A stretch of 39,747 nt of DNA from an uncultured bacterium (GCA_903935195.1 CAIZQW010000424.1:1-39747), one strand, 5' to 3'. Shown: positions 30,608 to 39,163, counted from the stretch's first letter. Translations and numbers: made by a program. The notes: a model not told the origin generated them from the sequence alone.

Positions 30608-31872
30608 GCCAGCTTTTTTATGTGTGGCCCTTTGTACGGCTTGGTCTGGCCGATGTCTGGCGACATAAGACACGTTCCTTCCTCACTATGTTAGGGATGG
30701 TCTTCGGTGTTGCGAGCGTGATTGCCATGTTAGCGGTTGGGGAGGGGGCTAGCCAACAGGCACTGGAGTCTATCAAACGTCTGGGGAGTCAGAATATTCT
30801 CCTCTCCTCTGAGAAACCTCCAGAGAGTTCAGGGTCGGGCGCAGGGAGAAGCAAGTTGGCGATGTACGGATTGTTGTATGAGGACGAACAGCGCATCCGG
30901 GAGACCGTCCCAGAAGTGCTGTTGACCGTCCCTGCACGCATGGTGCGCAGAAATACGCGATTTAGTGACCGCCAGATGGAGCTTCGCGTGGTAGAGACTG
31001 AACCGACGTGGTTTGATGTCGTTGATCGCCCACTGCTGGCTGGACGCGTCTTGCGAACGCATGACCTCGAGGTAAATGCGAATGTCTGCGTGTTGACCGA
31101 ACTTGGTGTACGTCGTTTATTGGCAGCCGAGGAGATGGTGGGGCAGTTGATCCGTATTGGCTCGGGCACCTTTGAGGTTGTTGGTATTGTTAAGAATGCG
31201 GAGGGTGGCGCGGTCCAGGCTCCCGACAGTGAAGCGGATGTCTACATTCCGATCTCGACCGGCAAGAAACTTTTTGGAGATACGGTCATTCGGTATACGA
31301 CGGATGGCCATCCGGAAGGGGAGCGTATTGAATTGGGGCAGATCATTGTGAAAATGTCCAGTACCGAAGCTGTTGAGGCTGGGAGCAAAGCGATGGAGGC
31401 CATGCTCGCACGTTTTCACAAAAAAAGAGATTATAAGATTAATGTGCCGTTGACTTTGTTGCGGGAAGCAGAACGTACTAAGAAGACTTTCAATGTCGTC
31501 TTGGGAGCAATTGCGGGTATCAGCTTGCTGGTCGGGGGAATTGGCATTATGAATATCATGCTGGCATCTGTCACAGAGCGTACGAAAGAGATCGGCATCC
31601 GGCGTGCGATTGGTGCCCGGAAAAGTCGGATCATCGTTCAGTTTTTGATCAACACCTGTGTGCTCTCCATTGGTGGTGGTGGCCTTGGCATCTTGTTAGG
31701 GGTGGCTATCCCGATGGTGATCACCCTGACAACGGACATGCCCACAGTGATTCAGCCTTATAGTCTCTTTCTCGCTTTTGGCATCAGCGCCGGGATCGGA
31801 ATCCTCTTTGGGCTCTATCCTGCGATGCGAGCCGCATCCCTTGATCCCATCGAAGCCCTTCGACATGAATAA
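30604..31872 (+). CDS. MacB-like ABC transporter permease (export set 2)
   Basis: The 422-residue protein has the MacB permease layout: a first membrane segment with RSFLTMLGMVFGVASVIAML (about 22-41), a large periplasmic domain, then three membrane segments with GGIGIMNIMLASVTERTKEI (about 310-329) and GIRRAIGARKSRI, the coupling helix. YPAMRAASLDPIEALRHE is the typical C-terminus. The ATPase is on a separate chain, unlike E. coli MacB. With the preceding genes it forms a complete channel-adaptor-ATPase-permease operon. Lipoproteins, peptides, macrolides and siderophores are known substrates of the family; none can be assigned here. Confidence 0.93.
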   Translation: MSQLFYVWPFVRLGLADVWRHKTRSFLTMLGMVFGVASVIAMLAVGEGASQQALESIKRLGSQNILLSSEKPPESSGSGAGRSKLAMYGLLYEDEQRIRETVPEVLLTVPARMVRRNTRFSDRQMELRVVETEPTWFDVVDRPLLAGRVLRTHDLEVNANVCVLTELGVRRLLAAEEMVGQLIRIGSGTFEVVGIVKNAEGGAVQAPDSEADVYIPISTGKKLFGDTVIRYTTDGHPEGERIELGQIIVKMSSTEAVEAGSKAMEAMLARFHKKRDYKINVPLTLLREAERTKKTFNVVLGAIAGISLLVGGIGIMNIMLASVTERTKEIGIRRAIGARKSRIIVQFLINTCVLSIGGGGLGILLGVAIPMVITLTTDMPTVIQPYSLFLAFGISAGIGILFGLYPAMRAASLDPIEALRHE

Positions 31873-31886
31873 AGGTTAAAAATCAT

Positions 31887-33071
31887 ATGAAAGTAGTTAC
31901 TCTTCAAAATAAACGTGAATACTCAATCCTGCGTCGCCATCCCTGGATCTTTTCAGGGGCTGTCGCCACGGTTGAAGGTGATCCCTGCGCAGGCGACACC
32001 GTTCAGGTAAAAGCAGCGGATGGAACCCTGCTCGGTATGGGAGCCTACTCACCTGAATCGCAAATCAGAGTTCGTCTCTGGACATTTGAAGCTTCCGAGA
32101 TCGACACCACGTTTATCAACAGTCGAATAGCGCAGGCCATTAGTGGACGCTCGATCTTTCTTGCTGAAGGCGCGACCAATGCCTTTCGGCTTGTTAATGC
32201 CGAAGCAGATGGTATTCCAGGGCTCATTGCGGATCGTTATGGTGAGTGGATCGTTTGCCAATTCACAACCGCGGGAGCTGAACGTTGGAAAAAGGAGATC
32301 GTGGAAGCCTTGCAACGGTACTCACCTTGCAAAGGGGTCTATGAACGTTCAGATCTGGATGTCCGAACGCGCGAAGGTCTACCGCCACTGATGGGTGTTT
32401 TGGCAGGTGAAGCGCCTCCTGAGCGTATAGAGATCGTTGAAAATGGGACGCGCTATTATGTGGATGTTCTACAAGGACACAAGACCGGCTTTTATCTGGA
32501 TCAGCGCGACAATCGCGCCATGGTGAAGCGTTATGCGAATGGGTTAGATGTCCTCAATGCGTTTTCATATACAGGTGGCTTCGGGGTCGCCGCAGTCACG
32601 TCGGCTGCGGCTTCAGTGACGCATGTGGATCTCTCTGAGCCTTCTCTGGCTCTTGCTCGAGAGAATACCGCACTCAATACCTGTCATGTGGAGGAATCTA
32701 CTTTTATTTGCGGAAATGTCTTTGAAGTCCTTCGCTCCTTCCGCGACGCTGCAAAGACCTTTGATATGATTATTCTCGATCCGCCGAAGTTTGCAGATAG
32801 CAAAGGCAGTTTGATGAAGGCGGCGCGTGGCTATAAAGATATTAATCTCTTGGCGATGAAGCTATTGCGACCGGGTGGACTTCTCGCCACCTTCTCGTGT
32901 TCAGGCTTGATGACGAGCGACCTGTTCGACAAAGTTGTCTCTGATGCTGCCGTGGATGCAAAACGGGACTTCCAGGTTCTCAAACGTCTTCAACAAGCTG
33001 AAGACCATCCCGAAGGCCTCTGCTTCCCTGAAGGCCTCTATCTCAAAGGGCTCTTCTGCCGCGTAATGTAA
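31887..33071 (+). CDS. Class I rRNA large-subunit methyltransferase, RlmI-like
   Basis: The 394-residue protein has an N-terminal PUA domain (KVVTLQNKREYSILRRHPWIFSGAV), a middle domain with GIPGLIADRYG and GHKTGFYLDQRDNR, and a Rossmann methyltransferase domain with LNAFSYTGGFGVAA and the motif IV DPPKFADSKGSL. This order is that of RlmI, which makes 5-methylcytosine in 23S rRNA. The catalytic cysteine in the TFSCSG segment near the C-terminus fits an m5C enzyme. AAAGGTT stands before the ATG. It follows the exporter by 14 nt but has no obvious functional link to it. Confidence 0.9.
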   Translation: MKVVTLQNKREYSILRRHPWIFSGAVATVEGDPCAGDTVQVKAADGTLLGMGAYSPESQIRVRLWTFEASEIDTTFINSRIAQAISGRSIFLAEGATNAFRLVNAEADGIPGLIADRYGEWIVCQFTTAGAERWKKEIVEALQRYSPCKGVYERSDLDVRTREGLPPLMGVLAGEAPPERIEIVENGTRYYVDVLQGHKTGFYLDQRDNRAMVKRYANGLDVLNAFSYTGGFGVAAVTSAAASVTHVDLSEPSLALARENTALNTCHVEESTFICGNVFEVLRSFRDAAKTFDMIILDPPKFADSKGSLMKAARGYKDINLLAMKLLRPGGLLATFSCSGLMTSDLFDKVVSDAAVDAKRDFQVLKRLQQAEDHPEGLCFPEGLYLKGLFCRVM

Positions 33072-33108
33072 ATCGTTTTTAAAGACAGACTCATTTAAAA
33101 AGGTGCTC

Positions 33109-34317
33109 ATGATAAAAGACAAAAAAATATTCGGTCTCGAGAGAAATGTTTTCTTTACCGGCCTGACCAGTTTCTTTACGGACACCTCAACAAAGATGGT
33201 CTACAGTGTGATGCCGTTGTTTCTTTTGTCCATCGGCGCGTCTAAGACTTCCATCGCTATGATCGAGGGAATCGCAGAGAGTACAGCCTCATTGTTTAAG
33301 GCCTTCTCGGGTTATTGGAGTGACAAGATAGGGAGAAACAAGCCCTTTATGCTCATCGGATACGGTATCACGGCCATGGTGACGCCCTTGTATGCTTTGG
33401 TCACAGGATCCTTCCAAGTCTTGATCTTTCGTTTTATTGAGCGGATTGGCAAGGGATTAAGGGCTGCCCCGCGTGATAGCCTCGTGAGTGGCTCTGTCTC
33501 GAAAGAAGAGATGGGGATTAGTTTTGGTTTTCATAAGGCGATGGATAATAGCGGCGCCATTTTCGGCCCCTTAGCAGCTTTTCTTTTGCTCTATCTTTTC
33601 CCGGTCAACTATAAATTTATCTTTCTCCTGGCGACGATTCCAGCCTTGCTCGGGGTTCTCACGATTATCCTCTTTATCAAAGAGGCGAAGTCGGCGAAAA
33701 AAGAGGAACGTCCAGCATTTCATGTCAGACAGTTGCCCAAGAAGTTTTATCTCTTTCTCGCCATTGTATTTGTTTTTACGCTTGGAAATTCAGCAGATGC
33801 ACTGCTTCTTGTGAAGACAGCGGAGACCGGTATTAATAAAGCATACATCCCTTTCGTCTATATGGTTTTTAATATGGTCTCGGTCGTTCTGGCAGTGCCG
33901 ATCGGGAAGCTCTCCGACAAGGTTGGGCGAGAGATTTTAATCATTTTAGGTTTTTTGGTCTATGCGCTTGTCTATTTTCTGTTTGGCCGGTACAACAGCA
34001 TCAATGTTTTTTTCTTTCTCTTCATGCTATATGGACTCTACAGCGCATTGGTGGATGGCAGCCAGAAGTCAATGGTGGCTGATCTTGTCAGCAAGGATTT
34101 GCGCGGAACAGGATACGGCATCTACCACTCGGTACTTGGGATTACCTTGCTTCCGGCAAGTTTGATTGCTGGTTTGCTCTACGATAAGGTCAACTCCAAT
34201 GCCCCTTTCTATTTTGGGTCAACCATGGCTTTTATCGCAGCGCTCTTAATGATCGTGCTTGCTGTGCTGGATAGAAGGGATAAAGCATCTGTCGCTAGTC
34301 GAGCGTCTGGAGGATGA
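33109..34317 (+). CDS. Major facilitator superfamily transporter
   Basis: The 402-residue protein has about 12 membrane segments. The N-terminal half carries FTGLTSFFTDTSTKMVYSVM and the cytoplasmic loop motif GYWSDKIGRNKP, and the second half has the repeat IGKLSDKVGRE, both forms of the MFS motif A. The sequence type is similar to the multidrug or sugar-type YfmO/YqgE-like branch, but I cannot name a substrate. AAAAAGG is just before the ATG at 33109; an upstream GTG at 33103 is less likely. Its last 23 nt overlap the 3' end of the convergent nucleoside phosphorylase gene. Confidence 0.85.
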   Translation: MIKDKKIFGLERNVFFTGLTSFFTDTSTKMVYSVMPLFLLSIGASKTSIAMIEGIAESTASLFKAFSGYWSDKIGRNKPFMLIGYGITAMVTPLYALVTGSFQVLIFRFIERIGKGLRAAPRDSLVSGSVSKEEMGISFGFHKAMDNSGAIFGPLAAFLLLYLFPVNYKFIFLLATIPALLGVLTIILFIKEAKSAKKEERPAFHVRQLPKKFYLFLAIVFVFTLGNSADALLLVKTAETGINKAYIPFVYMVFNMVSVVLAVPIGKLSDKVGREILIILGFLVYALVYFLFGRYNSINVFFFLFMLYGLYSALVDGSQKSMVADLVSKDLRGTGYGIYHSVLGITLLPASLIAGLLYDKVNSNAPFYFGSTMAFIAALLMIVLAVLDRRDKASVASRASGG

Positions 34318-35599
34318 GTTTTCTCGGTGCTGGTTTGTCAGGGGTAAGCTTGACGGCGGAACATGCGGTGGCAAGGTGAGCTGCTGTTAGCGAGCTGTTC
34401 TTCGCCAGCAAGCACATGAGCGGTTCGCCCTTCTCAACATAGTCTCCCTGTTGGACAAGCGCTTCTATACCTGCGGCATAGTCAATCGTGTCGTCGGTCT
34501 TTGTTCGTCCACCGCCGAGTTGGAGGACGATACGGCCGATGGCCAAGGCATCGACATCCGCCACATAACCACTGCAAAGGGCTTTAAGCCATTGACGATG
34601 GCCCGGCTGGGGCAAGGCGGTCGGATCATCAATGAAACGAGGGTCACCACCCTGTGCAATGACCATTTTGCGGAAAACATCCAATGCCCTTCCGTTATCA
34701 AGATGACGCGCAAGTTCGACTCGGGCGCTGTCCATGTTGGCATGGAGTCCAGAGACGACAGTCATTAAAGCAGTCAGCTCAAGCGTCAGTTCACGGGTGT
34801 CAGCAGGTCCTTTGCCTTTGAGCGTTTCAACCGCCTCAGCCACTTCGACGGCATTGCCGATGGAACGTCCGAGGGGTTGGTCCATGTCGGTAATGAGCGC
34901 AGCCGTCTTACGGTTCAGGGCGCGTCCAATCCGTGAAAGGCTCTCGGCCAAGCTACGGGCGTCTTGGAGCGAACGCATAAAAGCAGCCCGACCACACTTG
35001 ACATCAAAGATGAGCGTCTCCGCTCCTTCCGCACCTTTTTTGGACATGATGCTCGCCGTGATCAGGGGTATGCTGGGAACCGTACCCGTCACGTCACGCA
35101 AGGCATAGAGTTTCTTGTCCGCGGGCGCCAAACGTTCGGTCTGTCCGATGATGGAGCACCCGACAGTTGCAATGACCTGCTTGAAGGCCTCTGTGGTCAG
35201 ATGCGTGTTATAGCCTGGAATCGCCTCAAGCTTATCGAGTGTGCCACCTGTAATCCCGAGGCCACGACCAGAAATCATGGGTACAGCTAACCCAGCTGAG
35301 GCGGCAAGGGGAGCGATCATCAGGGATAGTTTATCGCCGATACCGCCAGTCGAATGCTTGTCAGCCGTGGGGCGTGGCCACCCTTCAAACGAGATCCGTT
35401 CGCCTGAACACATCATGGCGTCCGTCAGGACAGAGATCTCGGCGTCGGTCATCCCCTTGAAGTAGATCGCCATCGCCAGCGCCGCCATCTGGTAGTCCGG
35501 AATGGTTCCCAAGGTGAAGCCCTTGATAAAGGAGCGGATGTCGTCCTCCTTTAATGCAAAACCATCTCTTTTCTGCTCAATCAGCCATTGTGGAATCAT
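34295..35599 (-). CDS. deoA: Thymidine/pyrimidine-nucleoside phosphorylase
   Basis: The 434-residue enzyme cleaves thymidine (and possibly uridine) with phosphate to the base and deoxyribose 1-phosphate. The phosphate-binding signature is DKHSTGGIGDKLSL (about 78-91), followed by the family motif SGRGLGITGGTLDKLEAIPG. The C-terminal barrel-sandwich hybrid domain (YVEKGEPLM) and the length are normal. Whether it is DeoA or the Pdp type cannot be read with certainty. The C-terminal codons overlap the MFS gene on the other strand. A promoter lies 35 nt upstream. Confidence 0.92.
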   Translation of the reverse strand: MIPQWLIEQKRDGFALKEDDIRSFIKGFTLGTIPDYQMAALAMAIYFKGMTDAEISVLTDAMMCSGERISFEGWPRPTADKHSTGGIGDKLSLMIAPLAASAGLAVPMISGRGLGITGGTLDKLEAIPGYNTHLTTEAFKQVIATVGCSIIGQTERLAPADKKLYALRDVTGTVPSIPLITASIMSKKGAEGAETLIFDVKCGRAAFMRSLQDARSLAESLSRIGRALNRKTAALITDMDQPLGRSIGNAVEVAEAVETLKGKGPADTRELTLELTALMTVVSGLHANMDSARVELARHLDNGRALDVFRKMVIAQGGDPRFIDDPTALPQPGHRQWLKALCSGYVADVDALAIGRIVLQLGGGRTKTDDTIDYAAGIEALVQQGDYVEKGEPLMCLLAKNSSLTAAHLATACSAVKLTPDKPAPRKLILQTLD

Positions 35600-35634
35600 G
35601 GTTAAGCCCCTGTTTCAGTTTGCGAGTGACTTCA

Positions 35635-35662
35635 AGAATAGCATATTATGACGCCCTGTCCA
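35635..35662 (-). promoter_or_regulatory. Promoter of the nucleoside phosphorylase gene
   Basis: Minus strand: -35 TGGACA (35657-35662), 16-nt spacer, -10 TATTCT (35635-35640). The leader is about 30 nt and has no clear Shine-Dalgarno except AGGGGCTTAACC before the ATG. Confidence 0.4.
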
Positions 35663-35751
35663 GCCCCATAAAAGAATTAAGATGCAGTTCCGAGATGTTT
35701 GTAGGGACCTAGGTTTCTCTCACTAACTCACTTCTTCTCTGTTTTACTTCT

Positions 35752-35920
35752 CTTGGGTGATCCGGCCGGTACGCATCTATCGCCTTCCAGAAACGGGCCG
35801 GAGTTTGCGTCTGAATACGCGGCTGGGGCGGATGAGTATCCAGCGCCCAGCCGCGCATCCGCAAATCCGTCTCCGCTTCCGTTCGGCGGATGCTTGGATA
35901 CCCCTGCCGGATCACCCGAG
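35752..35920. ncRNA. Candidate structured RNA or structured DNA element
   Basis: A 15-bp closing stem (35752-35766 with 35906-35920, one G-T pair) encloses three side-by-side hairpins: ACGCA/TGCGT (35771-35775 with 35806-35810), GCGGCTGGG/CCCAGCCGC (35819-35827 with 35846-35854) and GCATCCGC/GCGGATGC (35855-35862 with 35886-35893). This multibranch arrangement resembles a folded RNA. The strand is not known, and no known class (RNase P, tmRNA, SRP, 6S) is recognised. Confidence 0.35.
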
Positions 35921-36346
35921 TACAGTGTCGGTCTCCTGTGTCGCGACGCCTTCGCTCCGCGTTCGGGCGTGTCCTGCGGAGTCATCGGGCTGCGGACGCG
36001 GAGGAGCCACCTCTGAGCGGCCCCCGAATACAGGACCCCCGCTCATAGATGACTCCCCGCATTCCTCGCCTTCGATGCCTCGCGTCCACGCCTGTCACGC
36101 GCCCGCTCACGCGTCTTGCCCCAGTCGGGCCTCTTAGCGGCTCCTTTCCTTGGAGCCGGGCAATGCTGCGAAAAAAGTTCGCTTGTGATACGTGGTCAAC
36201 TTACACATCATTGCTCGCCGCCCAAAGAAGGGGTGGCGCTAACGGCGGTACCGGCATCGTGTTCCGGACTCCCCTTAAACGCCCGCAGATACATTAGACA
36301 GTATCCAGTAATCAATATTGAACTGCCCCCAAACAATTATCAGGGA

Positions 36347-36375
36347 TTGACGGAAGGCCAAAAAGGAGCTAAACT
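36347..36375 (+). promoter_or_regulatory. Promoter of the Gfo/Idh/MocA-like gene
   Basis: -35 TTGACG (36347-36352), 17-nt spacer, -10 TAAACT (36370-36375), about 55 nt before the ATG at 36431. Confidence 0.55.
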
Positions 36376-36430
36376 ACAAGAAATAGCTGAAAGTAGCATT
36401 CCTTACTTTTGGTTATTTAGGGAGATTATT

Positions 36431-37495
36431 ATGATTCAAACAACTCGGCCGCCTATTCGCATCGGTATCGTTGGCCTCGGACGAGCTGGCCTTGAGACCC
36501 ACTGCGCTGAGCTAGATAGCTATCCCCATCTTTTTAAGATTATAGCTGTCTGCGACCCTGTCAAGGAGCGCCGGGATCAGATCCTTGCACGTTATCCCGA
36601 CTGTCGTGCCTATCGTCGGATTGAGGATATTCTCGCCGACGTTGATGTGGAGCTTATTGATATTGCCACGCGTTCTGATGAACATGTGACCCATGCGATG
36701 CAAGCCCTCAAGACAGGAAAATGGGTTCATGTTGAACGTCCGATGTGTTGTGACTTTGAAGAGGCCCAGCTCATGCGAGCCGCGGCAATTAAATCAAATA
36801 ATCGTTTGACGGTTCGGCATAACTATCGGTATGAGCCTGAATTTCTGATGGCTCGCGAGATGATGCAGTCCCCTCTGCTGGGGGAGATTTACGATATTAA
36901 AATGCGCAGGGGTGTTTACGAGCGCAAAGATGACTGGCAGACGGTCAAGCGTTGTGGTGGTGGTGCGGCCCTTTTGCATGGTACAGCGTTTCTAGACCAA
37001 GCGTTGGAACTACTCGGCACGCCTCCTGTCAAGGTTTGGTCTGATTTTAAACGTGTCGCCTCCGTGGGTGATGCAGAGGATTTTTTCCGGATCATTTTGA
37101 GGAATCTTGGCGGCCTGACCGTTGAGCTTGAAATATCGGGTGGACGCATCAACACGGAGCCCTTGTTTGTCATTACTGGCACGCGCGGCGAATTTCGATT
37201 AATGCCAGGCGCGACGGAAGGACATATTCGTTATCTGGATCCTAATGAAAAGCAGGACCGCCGGCGTTCAAGTGTCCGAACCCCTCCATTGAACAGTCAA
37301 ACACCTGTTGAAGAATTTAAGTGGCTCGAGAAGATGGTCCCGATGACACCCCGTGACGATGCGGGTTTGACAATCATTTGGGAACATGTCTATAATACGA
37401 TCCGCGAAAACAAACCGTTCCCGATCCCGCTGGATAATGCGATTGAGGTTTTGCGCATTATCTCATTGGTTCGGAAGGAAAGTTTGTTTGCGTAA
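36431..37495 (+). CDS. Gfo/Idh/MocA-family protein with altered catalytic motifs
   Basis: The 354-residue protein has an N-terminal NAD(P)-binding Rossmann domain (IRIGIVGLGRAG, 9-20) and the C-terminal alpha/beta domain of the family, which oxidises or reduces sugar-like substrates. The usual E-K-P motif with the catalytic lysine is E-R-P (HVERPMC), and the usual GxHxxD near the GGG turn is GTAFLD, with alanine in place of the histidine. The protein may therefore bind nucleotide without the normal chemistry. GGGAG precedes the ATG at 36431; the frame open back to 36116 lies in the non-coding stretch. A promoter leads into it. TrkH follows after 36 nt. Confidence 0.8.
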   Translation: MIQTTRPPIRIGIVGLGRAGLETHCAELDSYPHLFKIIAVCDPVKERRDQILARYPDCRAYRRIEDILADVDVELIDIATRSDEHVTHAMQALKTGKWVHVERPMCCDFEEAQLMRAAAIKSNNRLTVRHNYRYEPEFLMAREMMQSPLLGEIYDIKMRRGVYERKDDWQTVKRCGGGAALLHGTAFLDQALELLGTPPVKVWSDFKRVASVGDAEDFFRIILRNLGGLTVELEISGGRINTEPLFVITGTRGEFRLMPGATEGHIRYLDPNEKQDRRRSSVRTPPLNSQTPVEEFKWLEKMVPMTPRDDAGLTIIWEHVYNTIRENKPFPIPLDNAIEVLRIISLVRKESLFA

Positions 37496-37531
37496 CAGCA
37501 ACAGTCTCCAAGGTGATGACTGTGCGCCTCT

Positions 37532-38917
37532 ATGAGTAAGATCGTAAAAAAAGTAGCTTTCTGGAATTGGTTCAGTCCGAATGCTTTGATCGCCTTCAGT
37601 TTTCTCTCTCTGATTGCCTCGGGGGCCTTTCTACTCTGGCTCCCTGTCTCCAGCGCGAACGGAGTTTCCATTGATCCCGTTGCGGCGATTTTTACTGCGA
37701 CCAGTGCGACCTGTGTCACAGGACTATCGGTCATTGATATTGGGACGCAACTCTCTCTGTTTGGTCAGTTGGTTGTGCTCGCGCTGATCCAGCTGGGTGG
37801 ACTGAGCGTCATGACCCTGAGCACCTTTTTTCTTGTTTTGATTGGACGACGCCTCGGCATGCAGAGCGAGTTTGCGTTGATGGATGCCTATGGTGTTGAA
37901 GAGGTGAACGGAATCCACTCGCTTTTAAAATGGGCGGTGGTCATGACCTTTGCCGTTGAAGCAATTGGGGCTGCACTGCTTTTTTGGCGCTATCATCTAA
38001 TTGATCCATCCATGGCCATTACGAAGGCGTGGTACTATGCCGTGTTTCATTCGGTCAGCGCCTTTTGTAATGCGGGCTTATCTCTCCATGCGGACAACTT
38101 TATCGGTTTTCAGAAAGAAATCGGGTTCGTAAATATTATCGGCGCACTGATCGTTTTTGGTGGCTTGGGCTTTTTGCCGCTTTATAACTTGGTCACCATT
38201 CGGTTTTGGAAGCGTGACCTGCGCAAGCGCGGTCGAATCGCCCTACATACAAAGATTGTACTCAGTGCCACAGTTCTTTTAATAGTTGCTGGTACAGGAA
38301 TTTTCCTTCTTCAGGAATGGAATAACGCCTTAAAGGATCTTCCCGTAGTCCATAAAGTCAATTGCGCGCTCTTTCATGCTATAACCCCCCGTACAGCTGG
38401 CTTCAATGTGCTTCCCATGTCGAGCCTGAGCGAAGGATCACGTTTTGTCACGGGGATTCTTATGTTCATCGGCGGTTCTCCGGGGTCAGCCGCTGGTGGT
38501 ATTAAAACAACAACGATTGTCGTATTGCTTTTTACAGTCATTGCCATGTGCAAGCGCCGAACAGAGATTTGCATCTTCTCCCGCACTGTCTCAAACACAA
38601 TCGTGCGTGAAGCTTTCGTCATCTTCTTTGTTTTTCAACTCTTAATCCTTTTTTCCTTTGGCGCATTGCTCCACACGGAGGCTGCCACAGGAAAGGTTCC
38701 TGAAGCCTCAAAACTATTATTTGAAACGATCTCAGCCTTTGGAACCGTCGGACTTTCAATTGATTATACGCCACAGTTATCCTACTGGGGGCAGTGGATT
38801 ATCATCTTCAGCATGTATGTCGGACGACTCGGTACTGTTGCGGTAGCGCTTTTCATTGGCCGTGAAGGCGATACCATGCGTATTCGCTATGCTGAGGAAG
38901 AAGTCGTTGTGGGGTAG
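37532..38917 (+). CDS. Potassium uptake channel subunit, TrkH/KtrB family
   Basis: The 461-residue membrane protein has the four pore-loop repeats of the Trk/Ktr superfamily. Filter-like segments are TSATCVTGLSVIDIG (first), SAFCNAGLSLH (second), ITPRTAGFNVL (third) and SAFGTVGLSI (fourth), each with the conserved glycine. About eight or more membrane helices surround them. KtrB-type proteins of about 450 residues work with a cytosolic KtrA/TrkA regulator, which is not in the window. The ribosome-binding site is weak. Sodium coupling or potassium specificity cannot be decided. Confidence 0.9.
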   Translation: MSKIVKKVAFWNWFSPNALIAFSFLSLIASGAFLLWLPVSSANGVSIDPVAAIFTATSATCVTGLSVIDIGTQLSLFGQLVVLALIQLGGLSVMTLSTFFLVLIGRRLGMQSEFALMDAYGVEEVNGIHSLLKWAVVMTFAVEAIGAALLFWRYHLIDPSMAITKAWYYAVFHSVSAFCNAGLSLHADNFIGFQKEIGFVNIIGALIVFGGLGFLPLYNLVTIRFWKRDLRKRGRIALHTKIVLSATVLLIVAGTGIFLLQEWNNALKDLPVVHKVNCALFHAITPRTAGFNVLPMSSLSEGSRFVTGILMFIGGSPGSAAGGIKTTTIVVLLFTVIAMCKRRTEICIFSRTVSNTIVREAFVIFFVFQLLILFSFGALLHTEAATGKVPEASKLLFETISAFGTVGLSIDYTPQLSYWGQWIIIFSMYVGRLGTVAVALFIGREGDTMRIRYAEEEVVVG

Positions 38918-38951
38918 GGCAGAGGAATTAAAAAATTAACACTACTCTCGC

Positions 38952-38980
38952 TTGACTCTCGATAACAAAACCGCTAATAT
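38952..38980 (+). promoter_or_regulatory. Promoter of the tRNA-Gly/tRNA-Leu unit
   Basis: -35 TTGACT (38952-38957), 17-nt spacer, -10 TAATAT (38975-38980). The tRNA-Gly starts 13 nt downstream. Confidence 0.65.
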
Positions 38981-38993
38981 ACACCCTCTTTTT

Positions 38994-39067
38994 GCGGGCG
39001 TAGCTCAATGGCAGAGCTCCAGCCTTCCAAGCTGGCTACGAGGGTTCGATTCCCTTCACCCGCTCCA
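38994..39067 (+). tRNA. tRNA-Gly (anticodon UCC)
   Basis: The 74-nt cloverleaf has acceptor GCGGGCG/CACCCGC, D arm GCTCAATGGCAGAGC, anticodon stem CCAGC/GCTGG with loop CTTCCAA, T arm with TTCGATT and encoded CCA. One mismatch (C6 against A67) is seen in the acceptor stem. Confidence 0.95.
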
Positions 39068-39072
39068 TCCCC

Positions 39073-39158
39073 GCCAGGGTGGCGAAATGGCAGACGCAGC
39101 AGACTCAAAATCTGCCGCCCGAGAGGGTGTGAGGGTTCGACTCCCTCTCCTGGCACCA
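39073..39158 (+). tRNA. tRNA-Leu (anticodon CAA)
   Basis: The 86-nt class II tRNA has acceptor GCCAGGG/CTCCTGGC-type pairing, anticodon stem GCAGA/TCTGC with loop CTCAAAA, a long variable arm (CGCCCGAGAGGGTG) and encoded CCA. It starts 5 nt after tRNA-Gly and is probably on the same transcript. Confidence 0.95.
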
Positions 39159-39163
39159 TCGTT

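Larger units (their letters stand above)
35600..36346. other. GC-rich, hairpin-dense spacer without recognisable gene
   Basis: No known protein is recognised in any frame; overlapping open frames on both strands (best 35753-36016) follow from high GC content. A CACTAACT-CACTTCTT octamer pair starts the stretch (35721-35736). Perfect or nearly perfect inverted repeats fill 35752-35920, and two more hairpins lie at 36138-36158 (CGGCTCC/GGAGCCG) and 36216-36238 (CGCCGCCC/GGGTGGCG). Base composition drops sharply after about 36300. Confidence 0.6.

Noticed and set aside
35753-36016. Plus-strand open frame of 87 residues in the GC-rich spacer
   Set aside because: It has no family motif, starts with TTG without a ribosome-binding site, competes with open frames on the other strand, and covers strong inverted repeats.
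36216-36245. Integron attC-like site
   Set aside because: The hairpin is GC-rich with a GCGCTAAC word, but the RYYYAAC/GTTRRRY core pair is not found, and no integron integrase is present.
36116-36430. N-terminal extension of the Gfo/Idh/MocA-like gene
   Set aside because: The real Rossmann domain begins just after the ATG at 36431, which has its own ribosome-binding site and promoter; the extension includes both.
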